The position numbers and the translations under genes were made by a program. This document shows positions 10,501 through 17,053 of a DNA stretch of 32,661 nt, one piece after another. The notes beneath the pieces are model-generated. The model was not told where the DNA came from. It was given only the letters and a program-made list of their open reading frames with translations, and did not search any database. The first letter of the stretch is position 1. The number at the start of each line of letters is the position of its first letter. Source of the stretch: an uncultured Bacteroidales bacterium (GTDB lineage: Bacteria > Bacteroidota > Bacteroidia > Bacteroidales > UBA932); assembly GCA_900318015.1 (NCBI GenBank), contig ONJB01000038.1, positions 1 to 32,661 on the forward strand, given 5' to 3'.

Positions 10501-10719
10501 CCCCTGGGGGACAGACAGCGAGAAGTTACCGTCCATGTCGGTGATCGTGCCGGTATTGGTCCCTTGTATGACCACACCCGCGCCGATCAAACCTTCTCCC
10601 AGCTCATCCAGCACCCGGCCTTGTACGCGCAGGTTCTGGGCGAAAGACTGTCCGGGATGCAGGAGCAGAAGCGCCGCCAGCAATCCGAACAGCTGAGACA
10701 GTTTTCTCATTTTCATCAT
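7561..10719 (-). CDS. SusC/RagA-family TonB-dependent oligosaccharide transporter (first pair)
   Basis: This is a full-length 1052-aa SusC. A signal peptide (cut after SFAQ) is followed by a carboxypeptidase-regulatory-like domain at residues ~28-108 (RVLDELGEGLIGAGVVI, then TDMDGNFSLSVP). The plug follows (IRIRGVGSLN, PLVLVDGVERS, ISVLKDASATAVFGVRGANG, ILVTTKRG), then a large barrel ending in Phe. It imports glycan fragments across the outer membrane in a complex with the adjacent SusD. The first codons are ATGATG, with a third Met at 10710, so the exact start is uncertain by a few residues. No TAnnTTTG promoter is visible in the 50 bp upstream, so transcription probably comes from the promoter before the small outer-membrane protein gene. 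The 1052/668/931/558-aa order of C, D, C, D resembles xusA-xusB-xusC-xusD, which is the basis for the xylan hypothesis. Confidence 0.96.
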   Translation of the reverse strand: MMKMRKLSQLFGLLAALLLLHPGQSFAQNLRVQGRVLDELGEGLIGAGVVIQGTNTGTITDMDGNFSLSVPQGATLEFSCVGYKTLALQATARMTVNMEPDTDALDESVVIAYGQQKKVTITGAVSAVSGEGLMKSPVPNVANALQGNLPGVSAVQPSGMPGADEPVIRIRGVGSLNSAEPLVLVDGVERSFSQLDANEIESISVLKDASATAVFGVRGANGVILVTTKRGTTGKASVTASANAAVQTISKFIDFADSYTYGQMWNYTAITDALPMNQWPGSRTINDYTPYADTGIRFSQDVMEHFRTGDMPRTFPSMDWIKYIMNDAAWQEQANVNVNGGTERVRYFVSAGFLNQDSLFKTFTGNKNETFSFQRLNYRANLDIDVSKRSQVSITLGGRMQNRNTMGGGEGFLFRYLQGATPYAGSGIDEQGRHIISDETIVGQFDRDALSNYYNLGYQNESTNVLNFDIQYKLDLGFITKGLDFKVKASYNSEYTARKNRQNGFGTGLTYVATIVDGQEVLRKENITWPLPYNESKWGSRNWYTEASFNYNRKFGQHNFGALLLYNQSKTYYPWDSDGSLYQSIPKGYVGLVGRVTYDYATKYLLDFNIGRNGSENFAPGKRYGTFPSVSIGWIPSMEPWWQPVSHVISYLKLRGSYGIVGNDNTNGARFLYLPGAWQFYTGATTVNPQKRGANFGTSGGWLQAVKELTAGNPNVTWETAQKINVGMDVTFFSKLHAYVDFFWEDRKDILVSNANTLSAVTSLPSSYVNQGRVKNHGFEVTLNWEDRIGNVHYNISPNVSFARNKVIEMLEVKPMYDYLSRTGLPVGQRFGYDLFEFYQPGTEERYQAAYGKPMPDQNIALKYGDCVYVDLNDDGIIDQNDQQPIGYTDNPELTFSLNTGLHYKGLDFSMLWTGADHVSRTLNGYFRDQFGSTNTSALTQWVADNSWTEDNPNAILPRISFTNRVHNNHDSRAWMINSRYVRLKNVELGYTFNKPKFMPFFNYIRIFASGQNLLTFSTFDGNDPEAPGSGLDFGVRYPMTRVVNMGVQVNF

Positions 10720-10769
10720 GATTGGTAATTGATTGGTTGGTTGTATTTGGTTGGTTTGGTTTTAAGCAG
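10720..10769 (-). promoter_or_regulatory. ACCAA-rich unstructured leader before the first susC
   Basis: The 50 bp between the small outer-membrane protein gene and susC read, on the coding strand, as A/C-rich DNA with about six copies of ACCAA, some in tandem (ACCAACCAA). There is no G-rich Shine-Dalgarno sequence and no -7 promoter element. An unpaired A-rich leader suits Bacteroidetes translation initiation, which depends little on Shine-Dalgarno pairing. The short repeats could also slip and change leader length. Confidence 0.4.
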
Positions 10770-11360
10770 CTAGAAAAGCCAGCGGATCCCCACGTTCACA
10801 AGGCCTTGCATGCCGAGCCCCAGCTCCGCGAACCCGCGGAACGACTCGCCGCCGAAGTCCATGCCGATGGGCGTCGCCTGGAAGGCAAACGCGAAATTGT
10901 CCTTGGTATCCTCGCTCTGGTTGGTGAAGGTGAACCCCGCGCCCGCGGCCAGCTTGGAATACAGGCCCACGTGCTCCCGGTTCAGCCACGCGAACTTCAC
11001 CTCCGGCATCGCGCTGACGATCCCGAGAGTGAACTTCCCGTTGGGCGTCTTCTTGCCCTCGCTGTCCACGTTCATCGCCGTCGCCGTCATGTAATCGCAC
11101 AGGACCGCCCCGCCGAAGCCCAGCCAGTCGTTGACATAGTGGACATACTCCACGCCCGCTCCGCCGATGAAATGCGCATTCTCGAACGAGAAGTGCCCGA
11201 GGGAGAACATCGACCCGAACACGCCGCCCAGCACATAGGCGGCCTGCGGCACCGTAATCTGGCCGTAGGTGATGGAAAACTCGTTCTTGTCCGTGTCATT
11301 CTTGGCGAAGACAGGACAGACGACAATCAGACACAGGAGAAGTGCTACTAATTTTTTCAT
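10770..11360 (-). CDS. Small outer-membrane beta-barrel protein, function unknown
   Basis: This 196-aa protein has a clear signal peptide (MKKLVALLLCLIVV, cut after VFAK or nearby). The mature part alternates aromatic, Gly-rich and hydrophobic strands (FIGGAGVEYVHYV, FGGAVLCDYMTA, VGLYSKLAAGAGF, GFAELGLGMQGLVNVGIRWLF) and ends in Phe. This is the pattern of a small 8- to 10-stranded outer-membrane barrel. It is the first gene after the 11383-11390 promoter and lies 50 bp before susC on the same strand, so it may be the first cistron of the uptake operon or a separate upstream gene. No catalytic motif is visible. It could be a structural or porin-like protein; the barrel call is firm but the role is unknown. 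Confidence 0.75.
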   Translation of the reverse strand: MKKLVALLLCLIVVCPVFAKNDTDKNEFSITYGQITVPQAAYVLGGVFGSMFSLGHFSFENAHFIGGAGVEYVHYVNDWLGFGGAVLCDYMTATAMNVDSEGKKTPNGKFTLGIVSAMPEVKFAWLNREHVGLYSKLAAGAGFTFTNQSEDTKDNFAFAFQATPIGMDFGGESFRGFAELGLGMQGLVNVGIRWLF

Positions 11361-11382
11361 GGTCGTTTCAAGTCAGTGGAGA

Positions 11383-11390
11383 CAAAGATA
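11383..11390 (-). promoter_or_regulatory. Bacteroidetes-type -7 promoter element for the small OMP gene and SusCD operon
   Basis: On the minus strand TATCTTTG matches TAnnTTTG exactly. It lies 22 bp before the start codon at 11360, leaving a leader of about 15 nt. No good -33 TTTG was found at the usual 19-21 bp distance. Confidence 0.6.
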
Positions 11391-11485
11391 GTCAAATATT
11401 TGTAAATCCTACTTCTTCCACTACGTGGAAGCAAAAGAGTACAAGAAAATGTCAAATTAGTATTAGAGCCACATAATGATACACA

Positions 11486-11557
11486 CGTCATGCCCGACCG
11501 ACACCGAACCGTCATGCTTGGCTTTCCCCCTCCGTCATGCCCGACCTGATCGGGCAT
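11486..11557. repeat. GTCATGC-type extragenic palindrome with partial copies
   Basis: The sequence CGTCATGCCCGACC occurs at 11486-11499 and again at 11533-11546, with a shorter CCGTCATGC between them. The right copy is a hairpin: ATGCCCGA (11537-11544), loop CCTGA, TCGGGCAT (11550-11557). This looks like a dispersed intergenic REP-type element. Translating it gives the meaningless MPDQVGHDG peptide, so no gene is called here. Confidence 0.6.
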
Positions 11558-11581
11558 CTCTCGCTCGACCAAAAAGGATAC

Positions 11582-11615
11582 AAAAAAGGCATCTCGCTTG
11601 GGTTGAGATGCCTTT
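11582..11615 (-). terminator. Intrinsic terminator of the putative sRNA
   Basis: Plus-strand AAAGGCATCTC (11585-11595) and GAGATGCCTTT (11605-11615) form a perfect 11-bp stem around a 9-nt loop. On the minus strand the stem runs into six T (11582-11587), which makes termination leftward. Confidence 0.7.
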
Positions 11616-11647
11616 GAGGCGTATTAGTAATGTCATTTCACATGACA
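11582..11647 (-). ncRNA. Putative ~65-nt small RNA with its own promoter and terminator
   Basis: A consensus promoter at 11651-11680 would start transcription near 11645-11648, leftwards. The transcript begins with a hairpin (TGTCAT/ATGACA arms at 11642-11647 and 11631-11636) and continues with a ~15-nt single-stranded stretch. It ends in an 11-bp perfect hairpin followed by six U (11582-11615). No open reading frame of coding character lies within it and no gene starts downstream before the terminator. It could be a regulatory sRNA, the leader of a decayed gene, or part of a mobile element end. The family is not recognised. Confidence 0.5.
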
Positions 11648-11650
11648 CGA

Positions 11651-11680
11651 CAAAGTTACGAATTAAAATGATTCCCACAA
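11651..11680 (-). promoter_or_regulatory. Consensus promoter for the putative sRNA
   Basis: The minus strand carries TTG at 11680-11678 and TAACTTTG at 11658-11651, 19 bp apart. Both the -33 and -7 Bacteroidetes elements are present at normal spacing, and there is no protein gene to account for them. Confidence 0.6.
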
Positions 11681-11712
11681 GAATAAACCGAGAAAGAGGA
11701 AAAGAAGTCGCC

Positions 11713-11949
11713 GTAAGTCCCAGCGGGGGCCAGTGCACTCCTGCGTCATAACGGATTTCAGCCGATCGCGTAGGGGGGAAGGCGCTTGACGGCTGACTCC
11801 TCCCTTTTACGGGCCCGGCTGCACCGGTCCCGTAACGGTCGTCAAACACACGCCGTCATCCCGTTCCGGGACCGCTGCCTTCCCCCCTGCTCCCCTGTCG
11901 CTGAAATCCGAATTCCGCAGGAGCACACCGCCCCCCGACGAAGACTTAC
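11713..11949. repeat. Palindromic element copy A (~237 bp), inverted relative to copy B
   Basis: This is a long imperfect palindrome. Paired arms are GTAAGTC (11713-11719) with GACTTAC (11943-11949), GGATTTCAGC (11753-11762) with GCTGAAATCC (11900-11909), and GGGGGGAAGGC (11773-11783) with GCCTTCCCCCC (11877-11887). A central hairpin pairs TTACGGG (11807-11813) with CCCGTAA (11829-11835). It aligns end to end with the reverse complement of the element at 17054-17283, including the shared strings GCGCTTGACGGCT and CAAACACACGCCGTCATCCC. Its right end is 6 bp from the stop of the DUF2075 gene. There is no coding potential; it is MITE-like or a structured RNA/DNA element. Confidence 0.8.
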
Positions 11950-11955
11950 AGCCAA

Positions 11956-14013
11956 CTAAATTTCCGTCAGCCCCAGCTCTCTAAATAACTCATACGTCCC
12001 ATCATAAAACTCCGGCAATCTAGTAGCATCCTCGGGATTACCTTCAGGGACGCAGATGACCATGCCTTGGCGGGCGCGGGTGAGGAGGACACGGTAGGCG
12101 TTGAGCTGGTAGGCACGGCCTTCGGCGATGTTGATGTTTTGCCAACGGTCGGAGCGGAAGTTGAAGTGCTGCCAGCAGTGGCGGTAGGGATCGTAGCGGA
12201 AGTCGCCGTCCCAGACGAGGCAGGTCCAATCGAGTTCCAGGCCTTGGATGTCGAATTCCGTGGCGACGTCTTCCAGGAAGAGGGAGGAACGAATGTCTGT
12301 GATGGGGTTCAGGAACCAGGGGACAATATCGGCCTGAGAGCGAATATCAATTGCTAGTGGCTTCAGGCGGAAGGCCTTGGAGGAGACGAGCATTCCGTAA
12401 CGCTCTGAGCCACGAGCGTGCTCTCGGAGCCAAGCCTTGGCTTTGGCCAGATCACGAGTGAGAACAATGGGATAGCGGTCTTTGATATCGTCGTAAGTCT
12501 TTCGGGCGGCGGCGATATCCAGATCCAAGAATTGATGGACAAATAAGGAAAGCGTCTCAGCTCGGTAAGAGCGCTGAGAGACTGCGAGATGCAGGTCGGG
12601 GCGAAGGTGAACGTTGGAGTTTTCCGCGAGCAAGTCGCTGACATTTCCTTCGGCGTATTCCTTTTCCGTCAATTGATTCGAGATGTAAATCTGCCAGTCG
12701 GGGAATTGCTGGTTGAGTGCATCGATCCATAAACCGATGCCGCCTTCACCGGAGTTAATCTCCTGTCCCCCACCCACTAAGCAAACGATGGTTGCCCAGT
12801 CTTTATGCTGGTCCAAAGACCAAATGAGAAACTCTCCTTCCGACATGGGAAAATCGTTCACGCCTTTCTTTCGCGCGAGCCAGGCGCTCAGGTGACGCAT
12901 ATCCCACATGCGCTGCGCTTCGTCGAAGATCGCTACGTTTTCGACTTCGGCGGCGCTCTTTTCAGCAGCTTTGGAAATCATCGCCGGATCCAGTTCAATC
13001 TGTCCATCACGAATGGGCATCTTCAACTTTCCGAGCATGTTATCCCGGTAGCGATGAATGATCTGGATGAATCGGCTTACTTGGCGTTCTGCTTCGGTCT
13101 TTGTGCATCGGCGACCGCGATCTTTCTCCTTCTGTACCTTATCGCGAGCCAATGCTTCGGTAAGTACTTTCACAAGCGGTCCGTTGCCGGAAAGGTAAAC
13201 GGCCAAGTCTCCTTCTTCCTGCTGGATTGCAACGTTCAAGCCCACAAGCGTTTTTCCCGCTCCGGGCACCCCAGTCACGAAGCAAATGCTCTTCTGATGA
13301 TTCTCTTTCGATTGTTTGATGATGTCCAGAATGAACGCCGTGCAACTATCGATTCCGGCCTTATCGGCTTCATGCTTAGTGATATCTGCGACGCTATGAT
13401 TCATGTATAACGCAGAGGCCGCTTGGATGATGGTTGGAGTCGGGCTATACCGGCTAAAGGTCCATTCATGCGCATCCAGGGCCGGTTGCGATTCTATTTC
13501 GCTCAAGACTCTCTGGAGGATGGGCAATAACGTATCCGCATTACTAAATAACGGATAATAAACATGATCATCGTAATAACTAAAGATGGCTTTCCCCAAA
13601 GAGCAATCTCTCTTCGGCGCCTCTGTCGCTACGAGAATCGGAACAATGATGCGATCCCGGCTTTCTTCGTGGAAGTTCTTCAAGTCTAGCGCATAATCCC
13701 AAACTTGCTCCTTGTCATTGACTAAGAACGCCTCGGCACCGATCTTGAACTCAATGGCGAAAACCACTCCTCTCATAAGGAGGACGACATCAACCCTCTT
13801 CCCAAGTCGCGGAATGGTGTATTCGAATAGGATTTGACCATCCTCCCCTAACGTTCCCAGCACGCTCTTCATGATATCAAACTCCTCCAACCAAGCATTG
13901 CGCTGATCCATGGTCAAGTCAAACTCATTCACCTGATCCATGGTCCCCAGTATAGCATCCACCGGCCGAGCAAGAAATTCGGCTACCGACTCGCTATAAT
14001 AGTAACGTTGCAT
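11956..14013 (-). CDS. DUF2075 (schlafen/SF1-like) ATPase with N-terminal PD-(D/E)xK-like nuclease region
   Basis: This 685-aa protein appears to have two parts. Residues ~55-135 have the arrangement of a PD-(D/E)xK nuclease fold: E64, D75 (RVDVVLL), then E88-F-K90 (AIEFKIG). The DUF2075 ATPase follows, with Walker A GVPGAGKT (248-255), Walker B AIFDEAQ (361-367), the motif EFDIQGLELDW near 586-596, and an arginine-finger-like VLLTRARQGM near 642-651. Known DUF2075 proteins are SF1-like NTPases acting on nucleic acid; the nuclease assignment is my reading of the motifs. The gene diverges from an Upf1-like helicase-nuclease gene 200 bp away, and the pair is bracketed by inverted palindromic elements. 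Its base composition is visibly more A+T-rich than the SusCD genes, suggesting transfer. A defence role is inference. A 23-bp inverted repeat surrounds its start codon. Confidence 0.85.
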   Translation of the reverse strand: MQRYYYSESVAEFLARPVDAILGTMDQVNEFDLTMDQRNAWLEEFDIMKSVLGTLGEDGQILFEYTIPRLGKRVDVVLLMRGVVFAIEFKIGAEAFLVNDKEQVWDYALDLKNFHEESRDRIIVPILVATEAPKRDCSLGKAIFSYYDDHVYYPLFSNADTLLPILQRVLSEIESQPALDAHEWTFSRYSPTPTIIQAASALYMNHSVADITKHEADKAGIDSCTAFILDIIKQSKENHQKSICFVTGVPGAGKTLVGLNVAIQQEEGDLAVYLSGNGPLVKVLTEALARDKVQKEKDRGRRCTKTEAERQVSRFIQIIHRYRDNMLGKLKMPIRDGQIELDPAMISKAAEKSAAEVENVAIFDEAQRMWDMRHLSAWLARKKGVNDFPMSEGEFLIWSLDQHKDWATIVCLVGGGQEINSGEGGIGLWIDALNQQFPDWQIYISNQLTEKEYAEGNVSDLLAENSNVHLRPDLHLAVSQRSYRAETLSLFVHQFLDLDIAAARKTYDDIKDRYPIVLTRDLAKAKAWLREHARGSERYGMLVSSKAFRLKPLAIDIRSQADIVPWFLNPITDIRSSLFLEDVATEFDIQGLELDWTCLVWDGDFRYDPYRHCWQHFNFRSDRWQNINIAEGRAYQLNAYRVLLTRARQGMVICVPEGNPEDATRLPEFYDGTYELFRELGLTEI

Positions 14014-14024
14014 AGGAACGTTAC
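14002..14024. promoter_or_regulatory. Perfect inverted repeat enclosing the DUF2075 start codon (candidate operator)
   Basis: GTAACGTT (14002-14009) and AACGTTAC (14017-14024) form a perfect 8-bp inverted repeat. The 7-bp centre (14010-14016) contains the start codon at 14013-14011. It abuts the -7 element at 14024-14031, so it would overlap the transcription start. That position fits an autorepressor operator or an RNA hairpin over the initiation codon. Confidence 0.5.
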
Positions 14025-14031
14025 AAAAATA
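14024..14031 (-). promoter_or_regulatory. -7 promoter element for the DUF2075 gene
   Basis: Minus-strand TATTTTTG matches TAnnTTTG and lies 10 bp before the start codon, so the transcript would have almost no leader. No clear -33 element was found. Confidence 0.45.
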
Positions 14032-14144
14032 GCAAAAAATGACTAATTGTAAGAAGGTTATATCGTGGCTATAAAGGATTTGTCCTCTGTATCACTTATT
14101 AGCTACTTAGTGGTCCTCTTTGCATACACCTTTATTGGTCCCGT

Positions 14145-14176
14145 TTTGATAATCTCGAGAGAATCCCCTACCTTTG
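14145..14176 (+). promoter_or_regulatory. Consensus promoter for the SF1 helicase-nuclease gene
   Basis: TTTG (14145-14148) and TACCTTTG (14169-14176) are separated by 20 bp, a full Bacteroidetes -33/-7 pair. The leader to the ATG at 14214 would be about 30 nt and contains a small hairpin (TTAGCT/AGCTAA). Confidence 0.7.
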
Positions 14177-14213
14177 CTTAGCTAGCGAAGAAAGCTAACC
14201 CTGCGTTAGAATC

Positions 14214-16904
14214 ATGCCCTCAACCAAGCCCATCATATTCCTCAAAGGCGAGTTACGTGATGACATCAAGTTTTCAAGACTTGATGAAGAAACAGGGATG
14301 TACCTTGTGCAGTTCAAAAAGGGAGAGAATTATCTATATTACAAACCCGAAAATGTCGACGAGGCGAAGTTCGTGCGGCAGATGGATCCGCCGCTGAGGG
14401 TCATAAGGAAGAAGGATGGTTTCGTGTTCTCCAAGACGATGGGGGTGAGGGTGTTTGAGGGGAAGGAGCACCGGGGTTATCGGGTTGTATTTGAGAGTGG
14501 GGCGACGAAGGACTATGATGCCGATTATCTGGAGATCGAGGAGCATATCGACGATGAGCGGTCGGTCAATGTTTGGGAGTATCTGAACGAGATTGCGAAG
14601 TACAACCAGATCCCTGTCGATGATGACAAGACAATCAGCCTTGCCGATAAGTATGCGAGGTTGGAATTTGTGACGAAGGGGTCTTTGCTGGAGGCGTATC
14701 TCAATGTCGATTCCTATCGAAACAAGGCCGGTAAACCGAGTACGCCCATATTCCCTTTCGGGTGCAATCGGAGCCAATACAAGGCGGTGCGGAATGCGCT
14801 GGAGAATAAGATAAGCGTCATCCAGGGGCCTCCGGGCACAGGAAAGACGCAGACGATTCTTAACATCCTAGCGAATCTGCTGTTGGAGGAGAAGACGATG
14901 GAAATCGTGTCCAACAACAATTCCGCCGTTGAGAATGTCAAGGAAAAGCTGGAAGCGAGCGGGCTCGGATTCATTTGCGCCCAGCTAGGACGAGCCAGCA
15001 ATAAAGAGGATTTCGTCAATGGGCAGACGGGCTTGGGTCCAGACATTGGTTCCTGGAAGGTGGCGGATACGAGCCAATTGAAAAGCCAGGTAAAAGCATT
15101 ATCTCGGGAACTGCAGGAACTGTATGAGTGTCAGGAGGATTTTTCGTTATTCACTGATGAATTGAAGGAGTTGAAGCTGCAGGCAGAACGTTTTCCCCGG
15201 AAAGTAACGACGCAAGGGCAATATCCTGCTGCCAAGCTTCAGAAGTATGCTCTCCGTTGCAACCGAGATATGGAGCAAAAACATCGCCTCTCGTGGTGGA
15301 CACGACTCGGGTTGCGTTTTCACCGCCTTCCGACTACCGAAGACGCGCTGGATCAACTCCAGTACCTCTATGTCGACACCAAAATCAGCGAACTGGAAAA
15401 GACTTGCAAGGAACTTCGGGCACGGCTCAAAGGCGTTGACGAGAAAAATAAACGGCTTAGGGACCTCTCCATGCTCATCCTGAAGGATCACTTGGCGAGA
15501 CAGTATGGGCAGCAGAAAGAAAGAACGGTATTCTCGTCTGACGACCTATACTACAACTCTTTGGCGTTCTTGAAGGAGTATCCCGTGGTATTGAGCACGA
15601 CCTTTTCGGCAACGTCCAATATCAACCCGATCCGCAAGTTCGATTATCTAATCATGGATGAAGCCTCTCAGGTCGATATCGCGGCAGGAGCTTTGGCGCT
15701 GAGCTGCGCGAAGAATGCGGTGATTGTGGGAGACTTGAAGCAGCTTCCCAATGTTGTGGACAGCCATACGGAGGAGGTTGTGAGCGCGGTTTTTGCGAAA
15801 TACGGAATCAATGAAGCCTATCGCTACTCCACGAATAGTTTCCTTTCTTCTCTCTGCCTGTTATATCCAAAGATCCCACAAACGCTTTTGCGAGAACATT
15901 ACCGGTGCGATCCGCTCATTATCGGCTTCTGTAGCAAGCAGTTCTATAATGGGGAATTAATTCCTATGAAGAAAGGAGAGACGGAATTCGCTCCCATTCG
16001 TGTTGTCCGGACAGTCAAGGGAAATCATGCGAGGGGCACCGTCAATTATCGCCAAGTAGATACCGTCACCCAAGAGATCTTGCCTGTGTTGGAGGAGCGG
16101 TTTACGGATATCGGAATCATTACTCCTTATAACAATCAGGTCAAGGCTTTCCGGGATGCTTTGAAGACGACTGGTCGAGAATACGTTGCTGCCACCGTTC
16201 ACAAGTTCCAGGGCCGTGAGGATGACGCCATCGTCCTTTCCACCGTGGATAATCAAATCCGGGAGTTCACGGATGACCCCCACCTGTTGAATGTCGCAGT
16301 ATCCAGGGCCAAGAAGCAGTTCACACTGGTGGTTTCCGCGGACGAGCAACCGGATTCCAACATACGGGACCTGATAGATTACATCGAGTATTATCAGGGC
16401 GAGAGTGTTCAGAGTGAGATCTCTTCCATCTACGACCTCCTTTATAGAGACTATACCCAGGAGCTTCTCAACTTCTATAAAACTCATCCTCGGCGGGTCT
16501 CCGAGTACGATTCTGAGAATTTGACATACTGGGCCATTCGTGATGTCCTCCAGGAAAAAAGCTTTGCTCATTTTGATGTTTTGATGCACTATCCCCTACG
16601 GCATCTGGTCACATCTGCTTCCAACCTGACGCAGGAACAGCGTACCTATGCTTCTCGATCTTGGACACACCTTGATTTCCTCGTTTACGACACTGTTACC
16701 CACAAGGCGAAATTGGCTATCGAAGTAGATGGGACCCAATACCATAGGCGCGGTTCTCACCAAGGACAGCGGGACCAGATCAAGGATTCCATCCTGGAAG
16801 CTATCGGCCTGCCACTCCTCCGCCTGAGCACAAACGGCTCGCAAGAAAAGGAGAAGATTGCTCAAGCTCTCGCAAGAACGAACAACGTCGACACTTCCGC
16901 CTGA
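14214..16904 (+). CDS. Upf1-like SF1 helicase (AAA_11/AAA_12) with C-terminal PD-(D/E)xK-type nuclease domain
   Basis: This 896-aa protein has complete SF1 helicase motifs: GPPGTGKT (205-212), DYLIMDEASQVD (477-488), GDLKQLP (506-512), EHYRCDPLI (561-569), IGIITPYNNQ (633-642), TVHKFQGRED (661-670) and LNVAVSRAKK (692-701). A long insert at ~285-450, partly coiled-coil-like, separates motif Ia from motif II. The C-terminal ~100 residues hold a Vsr/DUF559/DUF2726-type nuclease signature: HLDFLVYD (D821), then LAIEVDGTQYH (E837, D839, H843). The first 180 residues match no domain I recognise and may bind nucleic acid or a partner. Helicase-nuclease fusions of this type unwind and cut DNA or RNA, and many belong to bacterial defence systems. 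It has its own strong promoter facing away from the DUF2075 gene. The family call is firm; joint function with that gene is inferred from proximity and shared flanking repeats. Confidence 0.9.
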   Translation: MPSTKPIIFLKGELRDDIKFSRLDEETGMYLVQFKKGENYLYYKPENVDEAKFVRQMDPPLRVIRKKDGFVFSKTMGVRVFEGKEHRGYRVVFESGATKDYDADYLEIEEHIDDERSVNVWEYLNEIAKYNQIPVDDDKTISLADKYARLEFVTKGSLLEAYLNVDSYRNKAGKPSTPIFPFGCNRSQYKAVRNALENKISVIQGPPGTGKTQTILNILANLLLEEKTMEIVSNNNSAVENVKEKLEASGLGFICAQLGRASNKEDFVNGQTGLGPDIGSWKVADTSQLKSQVKALSRELQELYECQEDFSLFTDELKELKLQAERFPRKVTTQGQYPAAKLQKYALRCNRDMEQKHRLSWWTRLGLRFHRLPTTEDALDQLQYLYVDTKISELEKTCKELRARLKGVDEKNKRLRDLSMLILKDHLARQYGQQKERTVFSSDDLYYNSLAFLKEYPVVLSTTFSATSNINPIRKFDYLIMDEASQVDIAAGALALSCAKNAVIVGDLKQLPNVVDSHTEEVVSAVFAKYGINEAYRYSTNSFLSSLCLLYPKIPQTLLREHYRCDPLIIGFCSKQFYNGELIPMKKGETEFAPIRVVRTVKGNHARGTVNYRQVDTVTQEILPVLEERFTDIGIITPYNNQVKAFRDALKTTGREYVAATVHKFQGREDDAIVLSTVDNQIREFTDDPHLLNVAVSRAKKQFTLVVSADEQPDSNIRDLIDYIEYYQGESVQSEISSIYDLLYRDYTQELLNFYKTHPRRVSEYDSENLTYWAIRDVLQEKSFAHFDVLMHYPLRHLVTSASNLTQEQRTYASRSWTHLDFLVYDTVTHKAKLAIEVDGTQYHRRGSHQGQRDQIKDSILEAIGLPLLRLSTNGSQEKEKIAQALARTNNVDTSA

Positions 16905-16909
16905 AAACC

Positions 16910-17041
16910 GAGCGCGGGCAAATCCTCATTCTACACCTTGAGTAAGGAATTCGTCTGCTTTAGGGGCCTTTTAAAATGGGCCTAAAGCGGAGCGAATGCC
17001 ATTGTAGTGCGCGAGGACATGGTTGGCCCGCGCTCGCTTTT
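16910..17041. other. Hairpin-rich segment after the helicase gene, terminator-like on the plus strand
   Basis: This gap has no gene. GAGCGCGGGC (16910-16919) pairs perfectly at long range with GCCCGCGCTC (17026-17035), followed by GCTTTT. Inside it, GCTTTAGG (16957-16964) pairs with CCTAAAGC (16981-16988). The end (GGTTGG..CTCGCTTTTCAT) resembles the terminator at 17546-17575, which suggests a duplicated or remnant segment. Confidence 0.45.
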
Positions 17042-17053
17042 CATGGGCCTGCA

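Noticed and set aside
5533-10728. 1731-codon open frame on the plus strand
   Set aside because: It lies exactly opposite the susC and susD genes of the first pair. Its Val/Ala/Gly/His-rich, low-complexity product is what G+C-rich codons give when read in the antisense frame. There is no signal peptide, domain or promoter.
11357-11572. Small minus-strand ORF containing EMPDQVGHDG
   Set aside because: This peptide is the translation of the GTCATGCCCGACC-type intergenic palindrome, a common false gene call. It also covers the promoter of the small OMP gene.
11535-11849. 104-codon minus-strand ORF across the sRNA and element A
   Set aside because: It passes through a terminator, a promoter and one arm of a palindrome, and has no protein-like composition or start signal.
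11713-11949. Element A as part of a composite transposon with element B
   Set aside because: The copies are inverted and bracket two genes, but neither encodes a transposase and no target-site duplication was found. I keep the observation as a flanking repeat and do not call a transposon.
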